Shown here one piece after another: positions 45,096 to 55,657 of a DNA stretch of 64,000 bases. Location of the stretch: assembly GCF_030063455.1 (NCBI RefSeq), contig NZ_JASITB010000003.1:1-64000 (forward strand). The letters run 5' to 3'. The notes beneath the pieces were generated by a model. The model saw only the letters and a list, made by a program, of their open reading frames with translations. It was not told the DNA's origin and did not search any database. The position numbers were made by a program, and so were the translations under genes. The stretch comes from Cryobacterium sp. PH31-O1 (GTDB taxonomy: Bacteria; Actinomycetota; Actinomycetes; Actinomycetales; Microbacteriaceae). Position 1 is the first letter of the stretch, and every line of letters starts with the position of its first letter.

Positions 45096-46205
45096 TTAGA
45101 AGCGGATGTTGCTGGTCGACGCCGTGAGGTCGGCGAGAACGTCGGGGAGCACCTCCACGCCGATACCGGGGCCGGTCGGCACCCGCAGGTGTCCCTCTTC
45201 CAGCACGAACGGCGCGGTGAGATCCTGGGCGTAGTAGCGATTCGAGGCGGACGTGTCCCCGGGCAGAACGAAGTTGGGCAGCCCGGCGAGGGCAACGTTG
45301 GCGGCCCGGCCGATGCCCGTTTCCAGCATGCCTCCACACCACACCGGCACGCCGTGGGCCGCCGCGACATCGTGGATGCGGCGTGCCTCGAGGTAGCCGC
45401 CGACCCTGGCCGGTTTCACGTTGATGATGCTGCAGGCGCCGAGGCTGATCGCCGCCGCAGCGTCACGCGCCGATTCGATGGACTCGTCGAGGCAGATCGG
45501 CGTCGCGATCAGACGGGCGAGCGCCGCGTGGCCGAGGATGTCGTGTTCGGCCATCGGCTGTTCCATCAGCAGCAGGTCGAACGGGTCGAGCAGCGCCAGG
45601 TGCCGGGCATCGGCGAGGGTGTACGCGGTGTTGGCGTCAACTTGCAGAAGCATTTCCGAGCCGAATCGTTCGCGCACCGCCCGCACCGGGGCGAGGTCCC
45701 AGCCGGGTTCAATCTTCAGTTTGATGCGCAGGTAGCCCTCGGCGAGGTAGCCGGCGACAGCGTCGAGCAGTTCGGGGATCGAATCCATGATTCCAACCGA
45801 GACTCCCGCCGGCACCCGGTCGTGCACGGCGCCCAGGTAGCCGCCGAAGGAAACTCCGGTTTCCTTGAGTTGGGCGTCGAGGATTGCCGTTTCGAGCACG
45901 GCTTTGGACATGGGGTGACCCTTGACCGGCGCGAGGGTGGTCGCAACGAGTTCGGCGGTGAGCCGGTCGCCGAGGGCCTGCAGCCTCGGAACGAGATGGT
46001 CGCGAATGACGAGGTCGCAGCCGTCGAGAAACTCGGAGCTGTAGAGCGGATCAGGCTCGGCTGCGCATTCGGCCCAGCCCTCGGCGTTCGCGGTCGTCAC
46101 CCGCACCACGGTCGTCTCACGCTCGGTCGCCGTTCCAAACGAGGCACGAAATGGCCGCACCAGCGGCAGCGTCACCCGCCGAATCTCAATGTTCTCGATT
46201 TTCAT
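45096..46205 (-). CDS. N-succinyl-amino-acid racemase / o-succinylbenzoate synthase family
   Basis: 369 residues of the enolase superfamily, MLE subgroup, from the ATG at 46205. The first catalytic Lys is in LRIKLKIEPGWDL (KxK), the metal ligands in LQVDANTAYT, LLMEQPMAEHD and ICLDESIESA, and the second Lys in IINVKPARVGGYLEA. The MenC family performs either the menaquinone step or racemisation of N-acyl amino acids. The coupled GNAT gene (4-nt overlap), and the absence of other men genes, favour N-succinyl-amino-acid racemase. Confidence 0.87.
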   Translation of the reverse strand: MKIENIEIRRVTLPLVRPFRASFGTATERETTVVRVTTANAEGWAECAAEPDPLYSSEFLDGCDLVIRDHLVPRLQALGDRLTAELVATTLAPVKGHPMSKAVLETAILDAQLKETGVSFGGYLGAVHDRVPAGVSVGIMDSIPELLDAVAGYLAEGYLRIKLKIEPGWDLAPVRAVRERFGSEMLLQVDANTAYTLADARHLALLDPFDLLLMEQPMAEHDILGHAALARLIATPICLDESIESARDAAAAISLGACSIINVKPARVGGYLEARRIHDVAAAHGVPVWCGGMLETGIGRAANVALAGLPNFVLPGDTSASNRYYAQDLTAPFVLEEGHLRVPTGPGIGVEVLPDVLADLTASTSNIRF

Positions 46206-47068
46206 ACGTTCTCTCCCTTGCTCAGGCGGTACCAGCCGGTGCGGGTCATGCCACGCGCGATATACCCGTCGGCCAGTGCAGTGCCAAAAATGTCGCGGAT
46301 GCTGCGGCGCCAGGCTACGGCTTCGGCCGGCTTCTCCGCGCGCAACGCCACAATGTCGCGGGGCACCCGGCACCAGAGCGAATCGCCAGCGGCGACGAGG
46401 GCCGGCTCTTTGTCCGGACCGGTCCGTTGCACGTCCGTCACGGTGAAGTCGGGCATCAGCGCCGATTCGGGTTCGTTGTGACTGGCCGCGATCGTGCGCG
46501 GAGAGGTCAGTGACCAGTGCGCGACCAGGCGATCGCTGTCGTCGAGACCGTTGATCGCGTCATCCATTTCGCCGTAGAAATTCGGCAGGTATTCGCTCGC
46601 GGTTGCGCCGAGTTTGCCGAGATTGAAGCGCGCGTTGCGGCTGACCAGCGGATCGAACGTCCACGTCATCGTGTCGATGCTGCGGGCCAGCGCCCACGCT
46701 CGCTGATGCTGCTTGAGTGCGAAACCCACTCCGGAATCGGTCAGCCCCGGTCGCACCCCGGCGATGAGGGAGTACATCGACGGCTTGTCGGGGGACACGA
46801 TCGCCGCCGCAGCGCCGCACACCTGCCCGCCCTTGTCGTAGGCGGCAGTGACAGTGCAGCCCGCGTGGCTAATGCTGCGCAGCAGATCGGCGGGAATCGG
46901 TGCACCGTGATCAGAGGGACCCCAGATGGTGCCGAGGAGATCGGCGACAGCGCGCAATCGCAGCATGTCGAACTCATCGACGACGGTGACGGCGGCGCTC
47001 TCGGCAGCGCGAGCGGCAGCATCCTGTGCCTGACGATTAAGCGCTGTGACTGGAAGATTCGCGAGCAT
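46202..47068 (-). CDS. GNAT-fold acyltransferase, candidate N-succinyltransferase of amino acids (COG3375-like)
   Basis: 288 residues with the COG3375 pattern: LRLRAVADLLGTIWG, YDKGGQVCGAAAAIV, SLIAGVRPGLTDSGVGFALK and IDTMTWTFDPLVSRNARFNL. This family is paired with the MenC-like racemase in Geobacillus and other bacteria, where it succinylates D-amino acids before racemisation to the L form. The overlap with the racemase start by 4 nt supports a shared role. The third enzyme, an M20 desuccinylase, is not in this window. The ATG at 47068 is the chosen start. Confidence 0.83.
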   Translation of the reverse strand: MLANLPVTALNRQAQDAAARAAESAAVTVVDEFDMLRLRAVADLLGTIWGPSDHGAPIPADLLRSISHAGCTVTAAYDKGGQVCGAAAAIVSPDKPSMYSLIAGVRPGLTDSGVGFALKQHQRAWALARSIDTMTWTFDPLVSRNARFNLGKLGATASEYLPNFYGEMDDAINGLDDSDRLVAHWSLTSPRTIAASHNEPESALMPDFTVTDVQRTGPDKEPALVAAGDSLWCRVPRDIVALRAEKPAEAVAWRRSIRDIFGTALADGYIARGMTRTGWYRLSKGENV

Positions 47069-47153
47069 GGTCTCTAGTGTGGGCGCAACACCCGCGATCG
47101 CCCCTATCGCCCAGCACTAAGTACCGATCAGGCCGTTGTGTGCCAGCACAACC

Positions 47154-47822
47154 CTATGCTGCGCCCACCGGTACAGCTTGCCGGCGGCGCTGCACCCGCA
47201 CCCAGACCACGAACCCCACGAGGGTGAAGGCGCCGTAGAACACGTACAACACGGCGGAGGCGTAGTAGCCGGCACTGATCAGCAGCGGCACCCCCACCAC
47301 GTCGACGGCCACCCAGATCAGCCAAAATTCGGTCCACCCTTTGGCCATGCCGTAGGTCGCGAGCAGCGAACCGGTGAAGATCCAGGCATCCGCCCACACC
47401 GGTTCGAACGAGCCGAGCGCACGAAAGATAGGCGTGAGCACGAGTGTGCCGGCGACGAGACCCAGTCCCAGCAATATCCGGATGCGATTGCCGGCCCAGT
47501 GCGGCGCGACGGCCACGTGCACCGCCGAGTTGCGGCTGCGCTGCCACTGCACCCAGCCGAAGATCGACACGACGATGAACATGATCTGGCGACCGGCCTG
47601 ACCGAGCAGGTTGACCGGGTTGGGTGTACCGAAGACGGCGCCGAGAAACACGGTGAACAGCAGTGCGTTGCCGATGATGCCGACCGGCCAGGCCCAGATT
47701 TTGCGGCGCATGCCGCCGACCGCGCTTGCGATGCCGAAGGCGTTGCCGACGACCTCACGCCAGAGGATGGTCTGGGTGCCGATCTGCAGCTGGGCATCGA
47801 ACAGCCACTCGATCGGATTCAT
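47154..47822 (-). CDS. pnuC: PnuC-type nicotinamide riboside transporter
   Basis: 222 residues with seven hydrophobic segments. IASAVGGMRRKIWAWPVGII is the family's early region. VNLLGQAGRQIMFIVVSIFG with WVQWQR, and MAKGWTEFWLIWVAVDVVGV near residue 160, are typical of PnuC. It mediates facilitated uptake of nicotinamide riboside for NAD synthesis. No nicotinamide riboside kinase gene is adjacent. I looked for a TPP or NAD riboswitch upstream and did not see one. It stands alone on the minus strand. Confidence 0.9.
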   Translation of the reverse strand: MNPIEWLFDAQLQIGTQTILWREVVGNAFGIASAVGGMRRKIWAWPVGIIGNALLFTVFLGAVFGTPNPVNLLGQAGRQIMFIVVSIFGWVQWQRSRNSAVHVAVAPHWAGNRIRILLGLGLVAGTLVLTPIFRALGSFEPVWADAWIFTGSLLATYGMAKGWTEFWLIWVAVDVVGVPLLISAGYYASAVLYVFYGAFTLVGFVVWVRVQRRRQAVPVGAA

Positions 47823-47991
47823 TGGCTTCTTTCACAGTGCCGGGCGCGATGTGACCAACGCTACTCTCAAACGGCGCGGCCATTTTCTGCTGACGCTACC
47901 GCTTCGTGCGCGCGGCTGGGATGCCACCCGTGCGAGCCCCGCCAGCCACGCGAGTGGATGCCGGACCGCGCAAAGCCCGCCTGGCTCTGCG

Positions 47992-48828
<837 letters not shown>

Positions 48829-48900
48829 TTAACACTATGGGCCGCGGTCCTGTAGCTACCCCCCGAACACCCAATGTTCACTGACCGCGAAAGTGTCGAG

Positions 48901-49653
48901 CTAGCGAAAGCGATGACCTTCGTCTCGGCGAAATAGAAACAGCGCCAGGAAGAGCATGATCGCCGTCCAGGCGGCTATTCCTATCCAGACCCACGGTTCG
49001 AGATTGCCGCCGGTCACCGCCCAGATCACGAATTCGCGCGCTTGCCGGGACGGCAGAAACATGGACAGGGTGTTGAGCCAGTCGGCGAAGAGGACGGGTG
49101 GGAGAAAGAGCCCACCGGCAAAGGCGAGAGCGAACATGACGACCTGTACCACGGCGATCGCGGCTTTGGCCGACAGTGCGTAGCCGATGCAGATGCCGAT
49201 CAGCATGAATGGAAGTGCGCCGACGGCCAGGGCGACGAGGCCGAGAACAATGTGGAAAACGGATGCCGAGGCTGCCGTGAACAGGCCGCCGATCACGATC
49301 ACGGGGATGATAGCGGCGACGCCCAGCGTGCCGGTCGAGAACACCTGGGCGAAGACCCGAGCTAATCCGGGGGCGGGCAGGGTGCGCAGGTAAGGATCCC
49401 ACGGCTTCTCGCGATTCTCCGCGATATTCAGCCCGAAACTGAAGAGGGAATTCGACATGATGGCGAAGACAGCGAGGGAGATGACGGCCTGGGTAGCGAA
49501 CTCCGGGGAGTCGGCAACCGAACGCTGTGGCACCACGAAGAAAAGCAGGGCGAGGGCGGGAAAGACAAGGGAACCGATCAGGGCGACCGGGATGCGCGCG
49601 GTCTCGATCAGGGTGTATTTGGCATGCACGAGGGTCAGGGCCAGAGTGCTCAT
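48901..49653 (-). CDS. ABC-2 type transporter membrane subunit
   Basis: 250 residues with six hydrophobic segments: VALIGSLVFPALALLFFVVP, the region VISLAVFAIMSNSLFSFGLN, and GALPFMLIGICIGYALSAKA with AIAVVQVVMFALAFAGGLFL. This is the typical ABC-2 exporter pattern seen with DrrB-like systems. Its start overlaps the ATPase gene's stop by 4 nt. The substrate is unknown; related systems export drugs or lipids. Confidence 0.87.
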   Translation of the reverse strand: MSTLALTLVHAKYTLIETARIPVALIGSLVFPALALLFFVVPQRSVADSPEFATQAVISLAVFAIMSNSLFSFGLNIAENREKPWDPYLRTLPAPGLARVFAQVFSTGTLGVAAIIPVIVIGGLFTAASASVFHIVLGLVALAVGALPFMLIGICIGYALSAKAAIAVVQVVMFALAFAGGLFLPPVLFADWLNTLSMFLPSRQAREFVIWAVTGGNLEPWVWIGIAAWTAIMLFLALFLFRRDEGHRFR

Positions 49654-50570
49654 TGAGCTGCCTCCACTCGGTTCCAGTTTCGCCGAGCATCGGGCGGCTC
49701 CGTCAGGGTGAGGAACGCCTCTTCCAGGGTGGCCCCGCGCACCGTCAGCCCCGTGAAATGGATGCCGGAACGCACCAACTCAACAATCGTCGCGTCCGAA
49801 TCCTGCACGTAGAAGGTTGTGGCGCCATCACCAGTGCGTTCCTGGCGCACCACTCCCGGCAGCCGGCCGATCCGGTCTGCTTCATCGGAGACCAGCTGCA
49901 CCTGGCGTAAACCCACCCTGGAGAGGATAGCGGGAAGGGTATCATCGGCCAGAATTCGACCCTGTCCCATCACCACAACGCGCTGGGCGAGAGCCTCGAT
50001 CTCTTCGAGGTAGTGGCTGGTGACCACCACCGTGGCGCCACGCTCATGCTGACGCCGAAGCGCGTCCCACAGGGTGCGCCGTGCTTCCACATCTAAACCG
50101 GTCGTCGGCTCGTCCAGGAGCACCAGCTTGGGCTGCCCAACAAAGGCCAGCGCTACGCTGAGGCGCCGCTTCTGGCCGCCAGACAACGCGCCGGTCTGCC
50201 GTTTCAGCAAGTCGCCCAGGCCGAATTCCTCGGCCACGGCCGCCTTGGACAGAGGGTTTTCGAAGTGTTTGCTCACGAAGTCGATCACCTCGCCCACCCG
50301 CAGCGTGACGGGCAGTGCGGTCTCCTGCGGGGTGCTGCCGAGTCGCTGGCGGTTGCGATAGTCGCCCGGCGAGCCTCCGAACAACTCGACCGTTCCGCTG
50401 GTCGGGCGGCGCAGACCTTCGAGCAGTGAAATGAGGGTGGTCTTACCGGCAGCGTTCGGACCAAGCAGGCCGAGAATAGTTCCGGATTCGATCGTGAGGC
50501 TCACGTCATCGACGGCGAGAACCTTGCCGAAGCGGCGCGTGACATGGTCGAACTGAGCGAGGGTGGTCAT
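49650..50570 (-). CDS. ABC transporter ATP-binding protein (DrrA-like)
   Basis: 306 residues. Walker A is GLLGPNAAGKTTLISLLEGL (about residue 33), the signature is LSGGQKRRLSVALA, and Walker B is LVLLDEPTTGLD. It is the partner of the ABC-2 permease and upstream in the same transcript. The C-terminal part (RQVQLVSDEADRIGRL) is a non-conserved extension. Divergent from hrpA. Confidence 0.93.
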   Translation of the reverse strand: MTTLAQFDHVTRRFGKVLAVDDVSLTIESGTILGLLGPNAAGKTTLISLLEGLRRPTSGTVELFGGSPGDYRNRQRLGSTPQETALPVTLRVGEVIDFVSKHFENPLSKAAVAEEFGLGDLLKRQTGALSGGQKRRLSVALAFVGQPKLVLLDEPTTGLDVEARRTLWDALRRQHERGATVVVTSHYLEEIEALAQRVVVMGQGRILADDTLPAILSRVGLRQVQLVSDEADRIGRLPGVVRQERTGDGATTFYVQDSDATIVELVRSGIHFTGLTVRGATLEEAFLTLTEPPDARRNWNRVEAAQ

Positions 50571-50642
50571 CCGTTGTCTCTCCGGTCGTTGATTTCAACC
50601 TAGCGGTGTCGGGTGCCCGGTGCGAAGTACGATGGAAGATCC

Positions 50643-53600
50643 ATGGATTCGCTCACGATCACCTTCCCGCCCGAACTGCCGGTCAGCCAGCGCCGCGACG
50701 ATATCGCCGCGGCTATTCGCGATCACCAGGTAGTAATCATTGCTGGGTCGACCGGGTCGGGCAAGACCACCCAGTTGCCCAAGATCTGCCTCGAACTCGG
50801 CCGCAAGAACATTGGCCATACCCAACCACGCCGGCTCGCCGCCCGCACCATTGCTGAGCGCATCGCCGAAGAACTTGGCCAGGAGGTCGGCCAGTTGGTC
50901 GGCTATCAGGTGCGTTTTACCGACAAGGTCGGCGCGGACACCCGCATAAAGCTGATGACCGACGGCATCCTGTTGAATGAGATTCACCGCGATCGCCTGT
51001 TGCGTAAATACGACACGATCATCATCGACGAGGCGCACGAACGCAGCCTCAACATTGACTTTCTACTCGGTTACCTGCGCCAGCTGCTGCCCAAGCGCCC
51101 CGACCTGAAGCTCATCATCACCTCGGCCACGATCGACCCGGCCAGTTTCGCCAAGCACTTTGCCGCTGCCGATGGCACCCCGGCACCGGTCGTTGAAGTT
51201 TCCGGCCGCACCTTCCCGGTCGAGATTCGCTACCGGCCGCTCGTCGCGGAGCCCGGTATCGCCGACGATGACGACACCACGGATGCCGCTCCCCCGGTTG
51301 ACCGCGACTACATCGAGGGCATCACCACGGCTCTTGACGAGCTCGAGCGGGAGTCGAACGGCGACGTGTTGGTCTTTCTCTCGGGCGAGACCGAGATTCG
51401 TGACGCCGCCGACGCGCTGCAGGGCAAGTACGCCTCCTCGGCCAGTCGCAATCCCACCGAGGTGCTGCCGCTCTACGGTCGGCTGTCGTCGGCGGACCAG
51501 CACCGGGTCTTTCAACCGTCAACGGTGGCCGGGGTCAAGCGACGCATTGTGCTCGCCACCAACGTGGCCGAGACCAGCCTGACGGTGCCGGGCATCCGCT
51601 ATGTGATCGACGCCGGAACCGCCCGAATCAGCCGCTACAGCGTGCGTTCCAAGGTGCAACGACTGCCAATCGAGGCCATTTCGCAGGCCTCGGGCAACCA
51701 GCGCAGTGGTCGAAGCGGGCGCACCAGCGACGGTATCGCCATCCGCTTATATTCCGAAGAGGACTATATGCGTCGGCCGGAATATACCGAACCGGAGATT
51801 CTGCGCACCAACCTGGCCGCAGTGATTCTGCAGATGATCTCGCTGGGCCTGGGCGATATCGCCTCGTTCCCTTTTCTTACACCGCCAGACTCGCGCAATA
51901 TCAAGGACGGCCTCGACCTGCTCGCCGAACTCGGCGCCATCGAAGCCGAAGGCTCCGGCCGCACCAAAAGCGGCCGCGGCCGTGCTTCTACCGGCGAAGC
52001 GGATGCCGCCGCCCCGGCCACCGCGGCCGGCCCGGCGACCCCCCGCCTCACCCGCATCGGTCAGCAGCTCGCGCAACTGCCGATTGATCCACGTTTTGGC
52101 CGCATGGTGATCGAGTCGAAGACGCAGGGCACCAGCCGGGAAGTTATGGCCATCGTCGCTGGTCTGACGATTCAAGACCCAAGGGAGCGCCCGCTCGAGC
52201 GACGCGCCCAGGCTGACCAGTTTCATGCGAGGTTCGCGGACCCAACGAGCGACTTTTTGAGCCTGCTCAACCTCTGGAATTTCCTCGAGAAGCAGCAGTC
52301 AGAGCTCGGTTCGAGCGCCTTTCGCCGCCTGTGCAAGAACGAGTACCTGAACTATCTGCGGGTGCGCGAGTGGCAAGACGTACTGCGCCAGTTACGCCAG
52401 CTCGCTAAGCCGCTCGGCCTGCACCTCGGTGAACCGAGCACGAACCCCGACGGCGTGCACCGGTCCATGCTGGCCGGCCTGCTCTCACATATCGGCCTCA
52501 AAGACGTCGCGAAGAAGGATTATGTTGGCGCCCGCCAGCAACGCTTTGTGCTCTTTCCGGGCTCGGCCCTGGCCAAAAAGCAGCCAAACGCCGTGATCAG
52601 CGCCGAACTGGTCGAAACGAGCCGCCTCTTCGCCCGAATGAACGCGGTCATCGACCCGGCTTGGGCCGAGCCGCTGGCCGGCAATCTGTGCAAGCGCAGC
52701 TACTCCGAACCGCACTGGGAAATGAAGCAGGGCGCCGCCGTGGTTTACGAGCGCGTCACCCTCTACGGGGTACCAATCGTGGCTCGGCGCCGGGTGCAGT
52801 TCTCCCGCATCGACCCGGCCTACGCCCGCGAGCTGTTCATTCGACACGCGCTCGTTGAAGGAGAGTGGGATCGTGCCTCGGGCCCGTCATCCGCCGCGAC
52901 CGAGCAAGAAGAAGATCGTGGTGGCCGCGGCCCCTCGCGCAACGAACGTGTGAGCATCTCGGCGGACGGCGGAACAGCCTCATCTGGCCGCGGTTCCGGC
53001 CGACGCGGCGCCGACTCCGCCAATGGCGCGCCCATCGTTGGCAGCAGTGCCAGCCGCGGCGGAAGGCCCGGCCAAACCGGCGACCCCGGCATGTGGGCCT
53101 TTGAACGCGCCAACGCCCGGCTGCGCGAGGAGCTGGCCGAGCTGGAGGAGCGCACCCGTCGCCGGGACATCCTCTTTGATGATGAGGCTGTCTTCGACTT
53201 CTACCAACGCCGCATTCCGGCCGAGGTGTCGTCGACCAAGAGTTTCGAGGGCTGGTGGCGTACCGCCCGGTTCGACACCCCCGACCTGCTGACCATGACC
53301 GCTGATGCGCTGGTCGCCGAGGATTCCCCCGAGATCGACGAGGGTTTGTTTCCGCCGAGTTGGCAGCAGGGAGACCAGCGCCTCAGTCTCGGCTACCGTT
53401 TCGAACCCGGCGAAGAAGACGACGGCGTGACGGTGCGCATTCCGCTCGCCCTGCTGGCTCGACTTTCTCCCCATGGGTTCGACTGGCAGGTACCGGGCCT
53501 GCGCGCGGAACTCGTGACGGCAATGATCAAATCGCTGCCCAAAAGCATCCGTCGCAATGTTGTACCTGCCGCGGACTGGGCGCAGCGGTTGCTGGGCGAG

Positions 53601-54758
53601 CTTTCGACCGAACCCGGCATCGTGGCGACAACGGCCACACCCGTACCCGGTGCGTCATTTGCCGAAACGCTAGCGGCACTCATTCAGAAGCTCACCTATG
53701 TGCCGGTGCAGGCGCTCGACTTCGAACTCGGGCGGGTTCCCTCGCACCTGCGGATGACTTTTGTGGTCACCGACGAGCGCGGGCGCACCGTTGCCGCTGA
53801 CAAAGATCTGGCCGATCTGCAGCGCCGGCTTGGCACCAGGGTGCGGGAGAGCGTGGCGAAGGCCACCAGCTCCGCGGCACCGAGCAATGCCATCGAGCGC
53901 TCCGGCATCACCACCTGGGATCTCGGCGAACTCCCGCGGTTTCTCGATACCAAGCAGGGTGACAACACCATTCGCGGGTATCCGACGCTGGTCGATGACG
54001 GGGCATCCGTTTCTATTCAGATGATGAGCACCGAGTTGGAGCAGGCGCGCGCGCTCCCCCGCGGCGTTCGCCGTCTGCTCCTGCTGGCCACGCCGTCGCC
54101 AGCGGCCTATGTGCAGCAGCACCTGACCGCCGCCGAAAAGCTCAGTCTGGCCACCAGCCCTTATAAGAGCACCCAGGCCCTGTTCGAGGACTGTCTCGCG
54201 GCCGCGGTTGACGACGTGCTCTTTCGGGTGCGGCCCGACGGCCAGGTCTTTATGAAGGCCGAGTTCGATACCATTCGCGATCGGGTGTCGGGCGTCGTCA
54301 TGGACTCCATGTTTGAAACCGTGGGTCTCGTTGCCCGCATTCTCACCGCTCATCGCCTGGCCGACAAGGCGCTCAAGGCCGCGACCAGCATGGCGCTACT
54401 GCCCGGCATCAGTGACGCCCGCCAGCAGTTGACCGCCCTGATCTATCCCGGATTCGTCAGCGCGACCGGCCTCGCGCAGCTGCGCCACGTGCCGCGCTAC
54501 CTCGGCGGCATCAGCGCGCGGGTACCCAAGCTGATCGACAACCCGAGCCGCGACCGGGTCTGGATGAATGAAACCCAAGCCGCCACCACTCGGTTCGAGA
54601 ACGCCGGCGGCACCATGCCGCTTCAAGCGGATGCCGCGGCGCCCGTTCTGCGAGCCCGCTGGATGATCGAGGAGCTGCGCATCAGCCTGTTCGCGCAGGA
54701 GCTGAAGGCGGCGGAGTCGGTGTCGCTCCAGCGCATCCAGAAGGTGCTCGCCGGGTAA
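50643..54758 (+). CDS. hrpA: HrpA-type ATP-dependent RNA helicase
   Basis: 1371 residues from the ATG at 50643. DEAH-box motifs in order: Walker A GSTGSGKT (residues 35-42), DEAH in TIIIDEAHERSLNIDFLLGY, SAT in LIITSATIDPASFAKHF, FLSGETEIRDAADALQG, ATNVAETSLTVPGIRYVIDA, and QRSGRSGR. The C-terminal half, about residues 780-1371, is the long HrpA-specific extension. HrpA resolves stalled ribosomes and processes mRNA in other bacteria. It contains a low-complexity Gly/Arg/Ser insert near residues 750-820 (SFRxx-type GRGSGRRGADSANGA), typical of the actinobacterial form. Confidence 0.95.
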   Translation: MDSLTITFPPELPVSQRRDDIAAAIRDHQVVIIAGSTGSGKTTQLPKICLELGRKNIGHTQPRRLAARTIAERIAEELGQEVGQLVGYQVRFTDKVGADTRIKLMTDGILLNEIHRDRLLRKYDTIIIDEAHERSLNIDFLLGYLRQLLPKRPDLKLIITSATIDPASFAKHFAAADGTPAPVVEVSGRTFPVEIRYRPLVAEPGIADDDDTTDAAPPVDRDYIEGITTALDELERESNGDVLVFLSGETEIRDAADALQGKYASSASRNPTEVLPLYGRLSSADQHRVFQPSTVAGVKRRIVLATNVAETSLTVPGIRYVIDAGTARISRYSVRSKVQRLPIEAISQASGNQRSGRSGRTSDGIAIRLYSEEDYMRRPEYTEPEILRTNLAAVILQMISLGLGDIASFPFLTPPDSRNIKDGLDLLAELGAIEAEGSGRTKSGRGRASTGEADAAAPATAAGPATPRLTRIGQQLAQLPIDPRFGRMVIESKTQGTSREVMAIVAGLTIQDPRERPLERRAQADQFHARFADPTSDFLSLLNLWNFLEKQQSELGSSAFRRLCKNEYLNYLRVREWQDVLRQLRQLAKPLGLHLGEPSTNPDGVHRSMLAGLLSHIGLKDVAKKDYVGARQQRFVLFPGSALAKKQPNAVISAELVETSRLFARMNAVIDPAWAEPLAGNLCKRSYSEPHWEMKQGAAVVYERVTLYGVPIVARRRVQFSRIDPAYARELFIRHALVEGEWDRASGPSSAATEQEEDRGGRGPSRNERVSISADGGTASSGRGSGRRGADSANGAPIVGSSASRGGRPGQTGDPGMWAFERANARLREELAELEERTRRRDILFDDEAVFDFYQRRIPAEVSSTKSFEGWWRTARFDTPDLLTMTADALVAEDSPEIDEGLFPPSWQQGDQRLSLGYRFEPGEEDDGVTVRIPLALLARLSPHGFDWQVPGLRAELVTAMIKSLPKSIRRNVVPAADWAQRLLGELSTEPGIVATTATPVPGASFAETLAALIQKLTYVPVQALDFELGRVPSHLRMTFVVTDERGRTVAADKDLADLQRRLGTRVRESVAKATSSAAPSNAIERSGITTWDLGELPRFLDTKQGDNTIRGYPTLVDDGASVSIQMMSTELEQARALPRGVRRLLLLATPSPAAYVQQHLTAAEKLSLATSPYKSTQALFEDCLAAAVDDVLFRVRPDGQVFMKAEFDTIRDRVSGVVMDSMFETVGLVARILTAHRLADKALKAATSMALLPGISDARQQLTALIYPGFVSATGLAQLRHVPRYLGGISARVPKLIDNPSRDRVWMNETQAATTRFENAGGTMPLQADAAAPVLRARWMIEELRISLFAQELKAAESVSLQRIQKVLAG

Positions 54759-54784
54759 GTTGCCCCCGCGGCCGGGTTCTGGCG

Positions 54785-54854
54785 CCCGGGCCCACCTTAT
54801 GGCCCGGGGCCCAGTTTATAGACTGGGCCCGTGGACGGGGCCCGGGCCCCGTCC
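54785..54854. terminator. Cluster of three hairpins after hrpA
   Basis: Three GC-rich inverted repeats lie in a row: CCCGGGCC (54785-54792) with GGCCCGGG (54801-54808); GGGCCCAGT (54807-54815) with ACTGGGCCC (54822-54830); and the perfect 22-bp palindrome GGACGGGGCCC/GGGCCCCGTCC (54833-54854). Their arms overlap, so alternative folds are possible. They separate hrpA from the convergent amino-acid ABC genes. Confidence 0.7.
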
Positions 54855-54880
54855 AGAGCAGAGCAGAGCAGGGGGAGGGG

Positions 54881-55657
54881 TTAGAGCACCTTGGAGAGGA
54901 AAGCCTGGGTGCGGACGTGCTGGGGGTTGGCGAGCACCTCGGTGGGGACGCCACTCTCGACCACGACGCCGCCGTCCATGAAGACGAGAGAGTCGGCGAC
55001 CTCTTTGGCGAAACCCATCTCGTGGGTGACCACGATCATGGTCATTCCGTCGCGCGCCAGATTCTGCATCACGTCGAGCACCTCACCGACGAGCTCGGGG
55101 TCGAGCGCACTCGTGGGCTCGTCGAACAGCATGAGCTTGGGTTCCATGGCCAGGGCGCGGGCGATCGCCACCCGCTGCTGCTGCCCACCGGAGAGGTGCG
55201 CCGGGTAGTAGTCTGCGCGCTCGGCGAGGCCGACCCGGGCTAACAGCGAACGCGCGTTGGCCTCCACGCCCGACTTGCCAAGTCCCTTCACCCGAATGGG
55301 TGCCTCCATCACGTTCTGCAGAGCGGTCATGTGCGGAAACAGGTTGAACCTCTGAAACACCATGCCGATATTGCGGCGTTGCAAAGCGGCCTCTTTGGGG
55401 CGCATCTCGTAGAGCTTGTTGTTGGCCTCGCGATAACCGATGAGCTCACCGTCCACGCTGAGGCGCCCGGACGAAACAACTTCCAGGTGGTTGATGCAGC
55501 GGAGGAATGTGGACTTGCCGGAGCCGCTCGGCCCGACCAGGCACATGACCTCGCCACTTCTCACCTCGAGCGAAATACTTTTCAGTACCTCGTTGGAGCC
55601 GAAGCTTTTGGAGACGCGGTCGGCAACCACCATGGGCGTCTGGGTTACAGCGGGCAT
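54881..55657 (-). CDS. Amino-acid ABC transporter, ATP-binding protein
   Basis: 258 residues of the polar amino-acid uptake (GlnQ/ArtP-like) family. Walker A is [20 protein letters not shown], the signature is [17 protein letters not shown], and Walker B is [20 protein letters not shown], with the D-loop. It lies downstream of its permease; the TGATG-type overlap shows coupling. Third gene of the unit after the binding protein and permease. Confidence 0.95.
   Translation of the reverse strand: MPAVTQTPMVVADRVSKSFGSNEVLKSISLEVRSGEVMCLVGPSGSGKSTFLRCINHLEVVSSGRLSVDGELIGYREANNKLYEMRPKEAALQRRNIGMVFQRFNLFPHMTALQNVMEAPIRVKGLGKSGVEANARSLLARVGLAERADYYPAHLSGGQQQRVAIARALAMEPKLMLFDEPTSALDPELVGEVLDVMQNLARDGMTMIVVTHEMGFAKEVADSLVFMDGGVVVESGVPTEVLANPQHVRTQAFLSKVL

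Noticed and set aside
44916..46481. Plus-strand frame of over 500 codons opposite the racemase
   Set aside because: Shadow of a high-GC gene; low-complexity Arg/Gly/His-rich product and no ribosome site. The racemase has all catalytic residues on the other strand.
47823..47991. Possible TPP or NAD riboswitch upstream of pnuC
   Set aside because: I looked for the conserved TPP motifs (CTGAGA and the later CTGATC-type block) on the minus strand and did not find them.
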